Positions 28,645 through 37,683 are shown, numbered from the stretch's first letter. The stretch is 39,108 nucleotides of DNA from an uncultured Candidatus Saccharibacteria bacterium (GCA_946411935.1 CAMKFS010000003.1:1-39108), one strand, 5' to 3'. Program-made: numbers and translations. The notes: generated by a model from the letters alone, not told the origin.

Positions 28645-28677
28645 AGCCTGAACAATTCATTCCCACCAGATTTTATG
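28642..28677 (+). repeat. imperfect direct repeat copy B
   Basis: taaagcctgaacaattcattcccaccagattttatg; compare copy A at 27344. Confidence 0.6.
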
Positions 28678-28681
28678 TATT

Positions 28682-28706
28682 AAAAAGGCGAGCACTAGGC
28701 TCGCCA
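28682..28706 (-). terminator. hairpin terminator of cdd
   Basis: Minus strand ggcgagc ctagt gctcgcc TTTTTA. Confidence 0.7.
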
Positions 28707-28711
28707 ATTTC

Positions 28712-29101
28712 TTATTCTAGATCTGATTCGTCGAATGGATGCGGGCAGAGTTCTTCGACGGTGTATTTCTCGAATTTACCGTCATTTGCGTAGAAATATA
28801 GCGGCACATCTTTATCGAATAGTTCGCTAATAACCTGTCTACAAGCAAAACAGCTGGTGCTGACTTTATTGCTATCCGCACATAGGCAATGCAGCTCCTT
28901 GAAATCACCCTTCTTGTAGCCTTGACTAATCGCACTCAAGATTGCGCTTCTCTCCGAGCAAATAGACGAGCCGTAGGCGGCGTTTTCGACGTTTACGCCC
29001 GGAATTTCCCTGCCGTCTTTCATGATCAGAATCGTAGCCACCCTGAAGTGCGAATATGGACTATACGAATTTTTTGCAAGTTCTAACAACTTATTTATCA
29101 T
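28712..29101 (-). CDS. cdd: cytidine deaminase
   Basis: YSPYSHFRVATILIMKDGREIPGVNVENAAYGSSICSERSAILSAI...STSCFACRQVISEL; SD GGAGGTAAAGAGC before ATG 29101. Confidence 0.9.
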   Translation of the reverse strand: MINKLLELAKNSYSPYSHFRVATILIMKDGREIPGVNVENAAYGSSICSERSAILSAISQGYKKGDFKELHCLCADSNKVSTSCFACRQVISELFDKDVPLYFYANDGKFEKYTVEELCPHPFDESDLE

Positions 29102-29249
29102 GCTCTTTACCTCCAAACTGTACAAGATCTCCAGAAACAATAAAAAAACAACTCGCTTTTATCACCTCCCTAGCGTGAGTATTCTTATATTATAACATAT
29201 TTTCATGGTTTGTTAATATCTCATTCTCGATTTGGATTATCTTTTACTA

Positions 29250-29278
29250 TTGACAAATGTACGCGCATATGGTTTAAT
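29250..29278 (+). promoter_or_regulatory. sigma70-type promoter TTGACA-17-TTTAAT
   Basis: ttgaca 29250-29255, tttaat 29273-29278, about 140 nt before ORF 29417. Confidence 0.65.
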
Positions 29279-29416
29279 TAGGTAACTGCTAGTTTTGAGC
29301 CTAGAGAGTATCTTTAAAGCGGAGGATTAAAAGTATAATTGTCGTAAATCTAGAATTAAGCCTGAGTAATAATTCAGAAAAGCTTGATGGAATCTATTGA
29401 AAAGGAGGCGATATAG

Positions 29417-30217
29417 ATGACTAAGGAAGAAATTAGCAATACAATACTTAGTCTGCACACTGATGAAGAAATAGTCGATTTTGTTGAAAGAAGAATTGAT
29501 GAATTAGAGGAAAATTCCATAGAAACAACCGTAGGTCAGAATTATACCGTATCATTCAGAGAGTATATTTCTAAGAAAACACATTACAAGGCTGGAGACA
29601 GATTCGAAAGAGGAGAATGTCCCGATTTAGTATATGACGATATTATACCTTATATTAATATCGTAAAAGTGATTAGGAAGAATGGTTGGTATACCGAACT
29701 TTTCTTATTTACCGCCATATACTTCGAGCTGGAAGGTTATTCGCCGATCGATAGCGACTTAGGCGCACTCGCAACCAGAGCATTCACCTATCTGGAAAAT
29801 ATAGGCAAAAGAGTATCTATCAAACAGATTAGAGATAAAGGATGCGCATTTTGTTCCGAAAGAGCTGGGATGGCCCATAATATTTTTAAGTTTTTAGGGG
29901 TCGATTCTGAGGTCGTAATCGGATACAGAGATTCTGAACGACATGCATATAACCTTGTTTATCCAAATGGATATGGCAATGAGCCTATGGTGATTTTCGA
30001 TCCATCATTTTCCGTAAAATTCATTAAAAAAGATCATGGATTAGCGGCCGGTTATTTTAAAGCTCTACGAAGAGAAGATTACGAAAAATTAATGTCTGGG
30101 GCACCAATAAAAATAGAGCTGTCAAAAACAGAGAAAAACTATAGGCAGTTTTATGATTTGGGAGAAGAGTATATCTTTAGTGGAGATACTCCATCTTATA
30201 TTGCTAGCTTAGACTAA
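29417..30217 (+). CDS. transglutaminase-like (papain-fold) protein
   Basis: DKGCAFCSERAGMAHNIFKFLGVDSEVVIGYRDSERHAYNLVYPNGYGNEPMVIFDPSF: Cys...His...Asp arrangement of the transglutaminase-like superfamily; SD aaaaggaggcgatatag. Confidence 0.7.
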   Translation: MTKEEISNTILSLHTDEEIVDFVERRIDELEENSIETTVGQNYTVSFREYISKKTHYKAGDRFERGECPDLVYDDIIPYINIVKVIRKNGWYTELFLFTAIYFELEGYSPIDSDLGALATRAFTYLENIGKRVSIKQIRDKGCAFCSERAGMAHNIFKFLGVDSEVVIGYRDSERHAYNLVYPNGYGNEPMVIFDPSFSVKFIKKDHGLAAGYFKALRREDYEKLMSGAPIKIELSKTEKNYRQFYDLGEEYIFSGDTPSYIASLD

Positions 30218-30236
30218 AATCCTCCATGTATTCCGG

Positions 30237-30270
30237 ATGCGTAGGACTCATTTGCCCTACGCATTTTTTA
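30237..30270 (+). terminator. Rho-independent terminator
   Basis: atgcgtagg actcatttgc cctacgcat tttttattt. Confidence 0.85.
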
Positions 30271-30299
30271 TTTAAATGTTCATATTACCGTTAACAGTA

Positions 30300-30328
30300 T
30301 TGCATTATTACGTTATTTATGGTATAAT
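30300..30328 (+). promoter_or_regulatory. sigma70-type promoter TTGCAT-17-TATAAT with extended -10
   Basis: ttgcat 30300-30305, tataat 30323-30328 preceded by TATGG. Confidence 0.6.
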
Positions 30329-30380
30329 TATAAGAGGCACCCTTCTGGGCGCACTTTAAAAAGAAGGAAGGTGATTTACC

Positions 30381-31196
30381 TTGCAAAATGATTTCTTCAA
30401 AGAAAAGGAAGAAGCTTGGGCTATCTTCAGAAAAGAGGCGGCTAAGGTAGACGTCGAAACACGTATCAATGTTCTTGCTTTCAATATCTACAATGACGCG
30501 AGAATCGAGTATCAGAATCTGCTCAAAGATATCGAAGAAGCAAAGAAGATTTGGGACGAATTTAATAAGTTTAAGAAAGAAACTGAAGCCAAAATCAGCG
30601 AACTCTATAAACTTAGCGCACAAGAACATAGCCAAATGTGTGAGAGTTTTGCGCTCTCAAAACAGGCTAGAGATGAGAAAAAGGGATTTTTAGCCGACGA
30701 TTATTCAAAACTCGGTATAGAACATCGCGAAAAGCGTGACGCAATCAACGAAGAGATAAACGAGTTAAAGCAGGAAATCTTCGGTGCAAAAAAGAGAGCG
30801 AAGTCGAAAGCAAAATACATTGATTCAACAGTTCTCGAAGATGCCAAAGATCTCATGGATCATTGGAAGAAAAAGTATTCCGAACAAAATGACAAGGTCG
30901 AAGCAATCAAGAAGCATTGCGAAGATCTCAGAATTGAAGCCTCAAAGGCGCAGAAAAGATATGAAAATATGAAGAAGCCAAAAGACGACGATGTCGTAAA
31001 TAGAAGTTACGACACGACACTAGCGCACTATAATGAGTTAAAAATTGAATACGAAAAGATCCTCGCAGAAGATGCAGAAATAATGAAGGATCTTGAGAGA
31101 TGTAACAAGTTGGAAGCGCGTTTTAGACGAGACAGCGACATTTTTAGAAGAAAGGTTAAAAAAATTTGGTCGTTAGAACGAGCTAATGCTAAGTAG
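30381..31196 (+). CDS. coiled-coil hypothetical protein
   Basis: 271-codon ORF starting TTG after SD gaaggaaggtgatttacc; Lys/Glu-rich heptad-like sequence throughout. Confidence 0.72.
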   Translation: MQNDFFKEKEEAWAIFRKEAAKVDVETRINVLAFNIYNDARIEYQNLLKDIEEAKKIWDEFNKFKKETEAKISELYKLSAQEHSQMCESFALSKQARDEKKGFLADDYSKLGIEHREKRDAINEEINELKQEIFGAKKRAKSKAKYIDSTVLEDAKDLMDHWKKKYSEQNDKVEAIKKHCEDLRIEASKAQKRYENMKKPKDDDVVNRSYDTTLAHYNELKIEYEKILAEDAEIMKDLERCNKLEARFRRDSDIFRRKVKKIWSLERANAK

Positions 31197-31216
31197 GTCA
31201 ATCACTATAAACCGTA

Positions 31217-31247
31217 AGCGCTGAGCGATATTGCTCGGCGCTTTTTT
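31217..31247 (+). terminator. Rho-independent terminator
   Basis: agcgctgagc gatatt gctcggcgct tttttaa. Confidence 0.8.
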
Positions 31248-32175
31248 AATGCAGCAAAAGCAGCCAGACCATTGCTGGCATCGTAATTAACGAGAGAATA
31301 GTAGAAATCGTGACAAGCTCGGAAGACTCAATATCATTACCGCCATATTTCGCCGCAAAAAGGCCGAGGCTCGTAGCAGTCGGCAGAGTCTGGATAATCG
31401 TACAGACAATAACCACCTCATCCGGAAAATTCAAAAATCGGAGCAGAAAATATGTCATAACTGGACCAAGAATCAGCTGAATTACCGCCGTAACAGTAAG
31501 ACGCCACTTTTTGAGAAGCTTGCGGAAGTCGGCATGACTCAACATGAAACCAATACAAATAATCGAGAGTGTCGTAGTGGCATTGCCCGTGAACTGCGCG
31601 GCATCCATAACGAAGCCCGGGAAGCGAATTCCAGAGAGAAACATTGCCATACCAAGAAATACTGCGATAATATTCGGGTTTTTAATAATACCCCAAAAGA
31701 GCTTCGAGGTGAGCTTGCGTTCAAACAAATAGACACCATAGGAGAACAGCGCAATATTAAACGCAATAATAAAGCCGCAGTACGGAATAATTCCCTGTTC
31801 ACCGAAAACGCTCGAGATAATTGGATAACCTAGGAAGGTTGCATTGTTGAATATGAGCGCGAACTGAGACTCAAAACGGAGTTCGCCTTTATAGAAATGT
31901 TTATTAAAAATAATTCGGCTCGCAAAGATAAGAGCCATCATTACTATGACACCGGCAGCCAGACCTTTGAAGAAGAGGTCGGAAGTTTCCTCGCTGAATT
32001 CTGACGGGAAAGCGACAAAAAGCGAGGCTGGCATGAAGACCGTCAAAAGAAGATTGACGAGGCATTTATTTGCCTTCGTATCGATGAGCTTTGCCTTGCC
32101 AAGAATAAAGCCTAGGATCAAGATAATCGCAATAGTGCCGAGACGTGAATAGAAAAGCTCAAGCGGAATATTCAT
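31246..32175 (-). CDS. AEC (auxin efflux carrier) family permease
   Basis: About ten TMs; GFILGKAKLIDTKANKCLVNLLLTVFMPASLF and LPTATSLGLFAAKYGGNDIESSELVTISTILSLITMPAMVWLL. Confidence 0.9.
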   Translation of the reverse strand: MNIPLELFYSRLGTIAIILILGFILGKAKLIDTKANKCLVNLLLTVFMPASLFVAFPSEFSEETSDLFFKGLAAGVIVMMALIFASRIIFNKHFYKGELRFESQFALIFNNATFLGYPIISSVFGEQGIIPYCGFIIAFNIALFSYGVYLFERKLTSKLFWGIIKNPNIIAVFLGMAMFLSGIRFPGFVMDAAQFTGNATTTLSIICIGFMLSHADFRKLLKKWRLTVTAVIQLILGPVMTYFLLRFLNFPDEVVIVCTIIQTLPTATSLGLFAAKYGGNDIESSELVTISTILSLITMPAMVWLLLLH

Positions 32176-32205
32176 ACTCTAATTATACACTAGATACAAA
32201 AAATA

Positions 32206-32232
32206 CAGTCGCGCGTGGCGACTGTATTTTAA
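32206..32232 (-). terminator. hairpin terminator downstream of the small ORF at 32258
   Basis: Minus strand ACAGTCGCCACGCGCGACTGTATTTTTT. Confidence 0.75.
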
Positions 32233-32257
32233 AACCTAAATAATCAACTGGTGCTAA

Positions 32258-32464
32258 TTATTTCTTGCGGGAAACGGTCAAGAAACCGTTGCGTGGGTTT
32301 TCATTAACTTCGCGGTCTGCTGGAAGGTCACATGGGGTACCCTTAGCGTTCTTCGCAACCTTGGTGAAGAAGTAAATCGTCTGTGGTTTGCCGCCACGGA
32401 GAGTAACCTCGGATTTGTGAAGATAGTATTTTACACCCTTGGAATTGGTATGTTCGTAAGCCAT
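32258..32464 (-). CDS. small conserved-looking hypothetical protein
   Basis: MAYEHTNSKGVKYYLHKSEVTLRGGKPQTIYFFTKVAKNAKGTPCDLPADREVNENPRNGFLTVSRKK; SD ggaggaaag upstream of ATG 32464; own terminator. Confidence 0.85.
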   Translation of the reverse strand: MAYEHTNSKGVKYYLHKSEVTLRGGKPQTIYFFTKVAKNAKGTPCDLPADREVNENPRNGFLTVSRKK

Positions 32465-32537
32465 TTTAGACTTTCCTCCGTTAGTTATATATATTCTTAT
32501 CTTATGGCCCCTGTAAGGTGTTGTCAAGAGAAAAATA

Positions 32538-33251
32538 CTATTTTCTGTGGCTTTTTTCTAAGATTAGAAGAGCGAGGTGGATAGTTACCCAGATAACGAG
32601 GCGCACAGTAAGGATAAGAGCAAGGATAATACAGAGAAGGAGACAGATACCAGAAGCGCACGGATACCAGAGCGGCGAGGAATATTCGTGACGGAATAAC
32701 TCCGTTGGCGGCAAAGTGGCGGCGCCTTCTGCATCAAGAGTGCCCAAATCTGGATATTTTGCCAGCTCATCCTGGTAGCACTGAATATAACGTGCATTAA
32801 AGCCCCAGCCATTCGCGCGACTACGGGCGTCGCAGACTTCAGCGGCTTTCTTGTAGATATTGCCATTAGGGTTCGAGACATTTTTCTCTACTTCAGCCTT
32901 AGCAGCAGCAATTGCTTCATTTGCTTTGCGCAAATACTGATTCTCGAGATAAAACGGCCCTGTTCCGAAGGTGATTTTTTGGGTGCCATTTTCTTCTACG
33001 GTATTAAAGACAATATGCTTCAGAGTAAAGGAATGAAGTTCCTCGAGAGAGGAGGAGATCTTCTCGTCATTGTTTTCCGCATCCGCAGACATTACAGCAT
33101 CGCGCAGTTCGACCATCTTAATATGATCGAAACGCATCAGAGTTGCGGTTAGAAATCCCAAGAGTATCAAAATTAATACTATCTTCCAGCTCGAGAGGCG
33201 GAAGATTTTCATTAGCGACTGCTTTAACTTGTTTTTAGACAGTCCACCCAT
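32538..33251 (-). CDS. membrane protein, function unknown
   Basis: N- and C-terminal TM segments flanking an extracytoplasmic region; start uncertain (33251 or 33212). Confidence 0.7.
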   Translation of the reverse strand: MGGLSKNKLKQSLMKIFRLSSWKIVLILILLGFLTATLMRFDHIKMVELRDAVMSADAENNDEKISSSLEELHSFTLKHIVFNTVEENGTQKITFGTGPFYLENQYLRKANEAIAAAKAEVEKNVSNPNGNIYKKAAEVCDARSRANGWGFNARYIQCYQDELAKYPDLGTLDAEGAATLPPTELFRHEYSSPLWYPCASGICLLLCIILALILTVRLVIWVTIHLALLILEKSHRK

Positions 33252-33270
33252 AATATATTATTATTGTATC

Positions 33271-34491
33271 ATGAGTAGTATTTATTTTTCTGGAATTAAC
33301 GGTGTCGGAATCAGCCCACTGGCCGAGCTTGCACAAGATATGGGCGAGAAGGTATGCGGTTCAGATATGCGCCGCGGAGAATTGGCTCCCGAGCTCGAGA
33401 AGCGTGGAATTGAGGTCCATTATGGCCCACAAGATGGCGAATTCTTGCGCCAAAAGATTAACGAAGGCGTAGATTGGTTCGTTCATACTTCTGCACTTAC
33501 TCCAGATAATCCCGAGTTAATCGCTGCAAAAGAAGCCGGTATTCGCGTAAGTAAGCGCGATGAATGGCTAAATGAGTTCTTAAGCAAGAATAAACTAAAG
33601 ATGCTCGCCGTTGCGGGTACGCACGGCAAGACGACGACTACTTCGATGCTAATCTGGGTATTCCATGAGTTAGGCATGCCTCTAAACTATGCCGTCGGTA
33701 CTAGTTTACCATGGGCTGGACGAAGCAATTTCGATAAAAATTCGCCATATTTTGCTTATGAGTGCGACGAATTCGATCGCAATTTCTTGGCTTTTCACCC
33801 ATATGTCTCCGCAATCGTGTCCGTAGATTATGATCATGCCGATATTTATCCAACGGTCGAAGATTATCGGGCGGCATTCACACAATTTGAGAGCCAGTCA
33901 GAAATTGTTGTAAAAAACACAACAATAGACAAGCGAATTACTCTTCCGGGCGAATTGCGACGACAGGATGCCTCGGTTGTACTGGAAGTAATGCGTCATC
34001 TTTGCGATGAGCCAGACGAGAAGATTATTGAGATTCTCAATCGCTTCCCTGGTGCTGAGCGTCGCTTTGAAGAAGTTTCAAAACACGTATTCACCGATTA
34101 CGGCCATCATCCAAAAGAAATTAAAGCCACTGTGCAGATGGCGAAAGAATTGCGCGATCGCGCCAATTACAAGGGCGTTGCGATGGTTTACGAACCACTC
34201 CAAAACCGTCGCCAGTACGAAGTACGCAAAGATTACGGCGACGTATTCATTGGCATCGATAAGCTATTTTGGGTTCCATCTTTCCAGCTGCGCGAAGATC
34301 CAAATCTCCCAGTACTTACACCAAATGATTTAATTCCCTACATGAATAATCCCGAGATTGCCGAAGCAGCTGAGCTAAATGACGAATTATCCAAGAAGCT
34401 TCATCAATTACGTGATGAAGGTTGGATGATTTTAATGGAAGCAGGCGGTGCAACCGGAGACGAGTGGTTGCGAGAAGAATTTAAAGATTAA
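33271..34491 (+). CDS. murC: UDP-N-acetylmuramate--L-alanine ligase (MurC family)
   Basis: YFSGINGVGISPLAELAQDMGEKVCGSDM...VAGTHGKTTTTSMLIWVF...DYGHHPKEI. Confidence 0.9.
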   Translation: MSSIYFSGINGVGISPLAELAQDMGEKVCGSDMRRGELAPELEKRGIEVHYGPQDGEFLRQKINEGVDWFVHTSALTPDNPELIAAKEAGIRVSKRDEWLNEFLSKNKLKMLAVAGTHGKTTTTSMLIWVFHELGMPLNYAVGTSLPWAGRSNFDKNSPYFAYECDEFDRNFLAFHPYVSAIVSVDYDHADIYPTVEDYRAAFTQFESQSEIVVKNTTIDKRITLPGELRRQDASVVLEVMRHLCDEPDEKIIEILNRFPGAERRFEEVSKHVFTDYGHHPKEIKATVQMAKELRDRANYKGVAMVYEPLQNRRQYEVRKDYGDVFIGIDKLFWVPSFQLREDPNLPVLTPNDLIPYMNNPEIAEAAELNDELSKKLHQLRDEGWMILMEAGGATGDEWLREEFKD

Positions 34492-34521
34492 AAAATATGC
34501 TCCGTAGAGGAGCATATTTTT
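34491..34521. terminator. hairpin terminator between convergent murC and ORF 34520
   Basis: aaaatatgctcc gtag aggagcatattttta. Confidence 0.8.
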
Positions 34522-34879
34522 ACTCTTCTTCGTCTAGCGAGATATTTAGCGAATCGTCCGAGAGTGGCTCTGGAGAGAAATCATCAGCCGAATCATCAAT
34601 TCGTTTTATCACCGTGTCAAGTTCATTGAGATATTCGTCGATTACTTCAACATTAATCTCACCTTCATTCGAGAAAGATTCTTTCTGGTCATCCTCCTCA
34701 TTATGTTTCTCATCTTCGAAAATGTAACCAGGACGAGAACGATCAAGATAAATGTCACCGGTCGCACGATAAATCTGGAGGCTTGCAATCGTAGTTATAG
34801 CAGCAATCAAAATCGAGCCTGCGCCAAGAATGATGAGGTTACGGCGACCGCGAATTGGTTTATCTGGATTACTGGCCAT
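34520..34879 (-). CDS. single-TM hypothetical protein with acidic tail
   Basis: MASNPDKPIRGRRNLIILGAGSILIAAITTIASLQIY... then Asp/Glu-rich C-terminus; start overlaps the upstream stop. Confidence 0.7.
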   Translation of the reverse strand: MASNPDKPIRGRRNLIILGAGSILIAAITTIASLQIYRATGDIYLDRSRPGYIFEDEKHNEEDDQKESFSNEGEINVEVIDEYLNELDTVIKRIDDSADDFSPEPLSDDSLNISLDEEE

Positions 34880-35384
34880 TTGCCAACTCCTCACGTAACT
34901 TGCTAACAGATTCACGATGCTGGCCGATAATCTCGCGTAGACGAGCCATGCTCTCAGAGATTTCATTGCGTTTGCTTCGGACCACTACGAGCTTATCGTA
35001 AAAAGCCTGAGGCTCAGACTTACAATCAAAGTTCTTCAGTGACTCAAGCTCACGAGAATAATCAGTAAATTTATTGCGGAAATAGTCGCGTTCAGAAGAC
35101 AGCTTGATTTGCTGCTCGGCAATCTCGCCATTCGCGCGATTATTTTTTACAAGACGAAGATTAAGATTAATGATGAGATTCGTCAAAATCGATTCATACT
35201 GAGCACCAAGATGCTGGCGGCTCTTTGAGCCATATCGCTCAGTGTTCTGTAGCTGGAGTTTAATGCTGGCGCAGTTCGAGGAAATTAAGCCAGCCTGTTC
35301 ATCACTAATAGTTTGAGCGCTCACAGGATTGACCGCCGCAGCAGCCAATACAACAGCCGAAACTATCGCAAATGATTTTCTCAT
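34869..35384 (-). CDS. secreted coiled-coil hypothetical protein
   Basis: Signal peptide MRKSFAIVSAVVLAAAAVNPVSAQT followed by helical region with two Cys. Confidence 0.75.
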   Translation of the reverse strand: MRKSFAIVSAVVLAAAAVNPVSAQTISDEQAGLISSNCASIKLQLQNTERYGSKSRQHLGAQYESILTNLIINLNLRLVKNNRANGEIAEQQIKLSSERDYFRNKFTDYSRELESLKNFDCKSEPQAFYDKLVVVRSKRNEISESMARLREIIGQHRESVSKLREELANGQ

Positions 35385-35410
35385 AGCTTTATTATACCGC
35401 AAAAAGTCTA

Positions 35411-37177
35411 TTACTCTTCGTCTTCTGGGATAAGCTGAAGATGACAATCGGTAATTTGATACTCGTCAACAACGGATGGCGCACCCATCATGAGGTCAGC
35501 ACCAGAACCGTTCTTCGGGAAGGCGACAATATCGCGGATGTTTTCAGTTTCTTCGAGAACCATAAAGATACGATCAATACCATAGGCACAGCCAGCATGT
35601 GGAGGTGCGCCAAACTTGAACGCATTAAGCATACCGCCAAAGCGCGCTTCGACATATTTCTCGTCATAGCCGAGAATGCCAAAGACCTTATACATGATTT
35701 CCGGATTATGGTTGCGGACAGCGCCAGAGCAGATTTCGTAGCCATTCATAACCATGTCATATTGGTCGGCAACGATTGCGAGTTTTTCTTCGTCAGTCTT
35801 TGCGTTCTCGAGCGCTTCGAGGCCTCCTTTTGGCATCGAAAATGGGTTATGACCAAAGTCGAGTTTCTCTGCCCCGTCGTCCCATTCATAGAATGGAAAA
35901 TCTACAATCCAACAAAGAGCAACCTCTTTTGGATTCTTAAGACCAAAATGATCAGCAAAGGAAATGCGAAGTGCGCCAAGAACTTTATTAACTTTTTCGC
36001 GGAGATCTGCGCCGAAGAATACTGCATCGCCAGCTTTGGCGCTAGTTTTCTTCGTGATGGCATCCAGTTCTTCCTCACTTAAGAATTTAGCAATTGGAGA
36101 CTTGATGCCATCTGGCGTATAAGTAAGGTAAGCAAGACCACCCGCACCAAGTTTACGCGCCTGCTCAGTAAAGCCGTCAATCTGCGAGCGACTGAGGTCA
36201 GCGCCATTCTTAACGCAGATAGCTTTAACGCATTCAGCTTTTGCAAAAACAGCAAACTGTGTATTCTTCAAATCTTCCGTAAGGTCGATAAGCTCCATGC
36301 CATAGCGAAGATCTGGCTTGTCGGTACCGTATTTTTCCATTGCTTCCTGATACGGGATGCGCGGAATATCTTCGGTTAGCAACTTTTTGCCGCCAAAATC
36401 TTTTACTAGACCTTTAACGAGTGGCTCCATTTCTTGGCGAACAACTTCGCCGTCATCAACAAAGGACATTTCACAGTCGAGCTGATAAAATTCGCCATAG
36501 AGACGGTCAGCGCGTGGGTCCTCGTCGCGGAAACATGGAGCAATCTGATAGTAGCGAGGAATTCCGCCGACCATAAGAAGCTGCTTGAATTGCTGCGGCG
36601 CCTGCGGTAATGCATAGAATTGACCCGGGCGAAGACGAGACGGAATGATGAAATCACGTGCACCCTCTGGGGATGAATTAGCGAGAATCGGAGTAGTAAC
36701 TTCAATAAATTCATGCTCATTCATATAATCACGCATGTAGCGATAATAATCGGAGCGACGTGCTAGACGATGTTGCATGCTTGGGCGACGCAAATCGAGA
36801 TAGCGATACTTAAGACGTAGCTCTTCGCCAGTCTCAGCGCCTTCGTCATGAGTGGAAACTGGAAGAGCCTCGGAGCGGTTGAGAAGCTCCATGGATTCGA
36901 CAACAACCTCAATGTTGCCGGTTGGAATATTTGGATTCTCTAGCCCCTCGCCGCGCTGACGAACGGTACCTTCGGCGCGAATAACAAATTCATCGCGGAG
37001 ATGCTCGGCAAGCTCGAAAGCTTCCTTGGTCTGCGGATCGATAACGAGCTGAATAACGCCAGTATGATCGCGCAAGTCAATAAAAATGAGGCCACCGTGG
37101 TCGCGACGGGAATTAACCCAGCCGGCCAATTCAACTTTTCCAGATTTGACAGTAAGATCTTTTGCTAGGGACCGCAT
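35411..37177 (-). CDS. aspS: aspartyl-tRNA synthetase, bacterial type
   Basis: GWVNSRRDHGGLIFIDLRDHTGVIQLVIDP...FRDEDPRADRLYGEFYQLDCEMSFV...GCAYGIDRIFMVL. Confidence 0.96.
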   Translation of the reverse strand: MRSLAKDLTVKSGKVELAGWVNSRRDHGGLIFIDLRDHTGVIQLVIDPQTKEAFELAEHLRDEFVIRAEGTVRQRGEGLENPNIPTGNIEVVVESMELLNRSEALPVSTHDEGAETGEELRLKYRYLDLRRPSMQHRLARRSDYYRYMRDYMNEHEFIEVTTPILANSSPEGARDFIIPSRLRPGQFYALPQAPQQFKQLLMVGGIPRYYQIAPCFRDEDPRADRLYGEFYQLDCEMSFVDDGEVVRQEMEPLVKGLVKDFGGKKLLTEDIPRIPYQEAMEKYGTDKPDLRYGMELIDLTEDLKNTQFAVFAKAECVKAICVKNGADLSRSQIDGFTEQARKLGAGGLAYLTYTPDGIKSPIAKFLSEEELDAITKKTSAKAGDAVFFGADLREKVNKVLGALRISFADHFGLKNPKEVALCWIVDFPFYEWDDGAEKLDFGHNPFSMPKGGLEALENAKTDEEKLAIVADQYDMVMNGYEICSGAVRNHNPEIMYKVFGILGYDEKYVEARFGGMLNAFKFGAPPHAGCAYGIDRIFMVLEETENIRDIVAFPKNGSGADLMMGAPSVVDEYQITDCHLQLIPEDEE

Positions 37178-37235
37178 TTTTTACTCCATTAAAAATAATA
37201 ATATTTACAAGATTATATTATACCATAATTCTCTC

Positions 37236-37661
37236 TTAACGGAAACGTTTCGACTCGCGGTCGAGATCGCGTTTTTTAATTGTCTGACGCTTGTCGTATT
37301 TTTTCTTGCCTTCACCGACAGCAATAATGAGTTTGATATGGCGTTTGGTTGGCAATAATTCGACTGGGACAATAGTGTTGCCCTGTTGCTTAGCACGGTC
37401 AAGACCGGCAATCTGTTTTTTGGTCGCGAGCAGTTTGATATCCGTCTCCGTCTCAGTGCCGAGCGTGAGGCCGAGAAGCCAAAGCTCGCCACGACGAAGC
37501 GTAACATAAGTGCCCTTTAGCTGCGCATGGCGATCGCGAATGAGGCGAACCTGCGGGCCCGTCAAAACCATACCGACTTCTAGTTTATCGGAGAGATTAT
37601 AGTCATAATGCGCACGGCGATTGACGACTTTTTGCGCAGTCGGTTTTTTGGTCTTTGCCAT
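37236..37661 (-). CDS. smpB: SsrA-binding protein SmpB
   Basis: NRRAHYDYNLSDKLEVGMVLTGPQVRLIRDRHAQLKGTYVTLRRGELWLLGLTLG...LLPTKRHIKLIIAVGEGKKKYDKRQTIKKRDLDRE. Confidence 0.94.
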   Translation of the reverse strand: MAKTKKPTAQKVVNRRAHYDYNLSDKLEVGMVLTGPQVRLIRDRHAQLKGTYVTLRRGELWLLGLTLGTETETDIKLLATKKQIAGLDRAKQQGNTIVPVELLPTKRHIKLIIAVGEGKKKYDKRQTIKKRDLDRESKRFR

Positions 37662-37683
37662 GCATTAATTATACCACTGGTTT

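Noticed and set aside
29102-29175. Leader peptide upstream of cdd after the SD-like GGGAGGTGATAAAAGCGAG-TTG
   Set aside because: Spacing from SD to the TTG is too long to be convincing and the 14-codon ORF overlaps the genuine cdd SD; evidence too thin to call.
26282-31200. Phage, integron or transposon
   Set aside because: No integrase, transposase, terminase, IS-type inverted repeats or attC-like structures recognised; only tRNA-adjacent repeats.
35441-36082. 213-aa plus-strand ORF opposite aspS
   Set aside because: Shadow ORF of a conserved tRNA synthetase gene.
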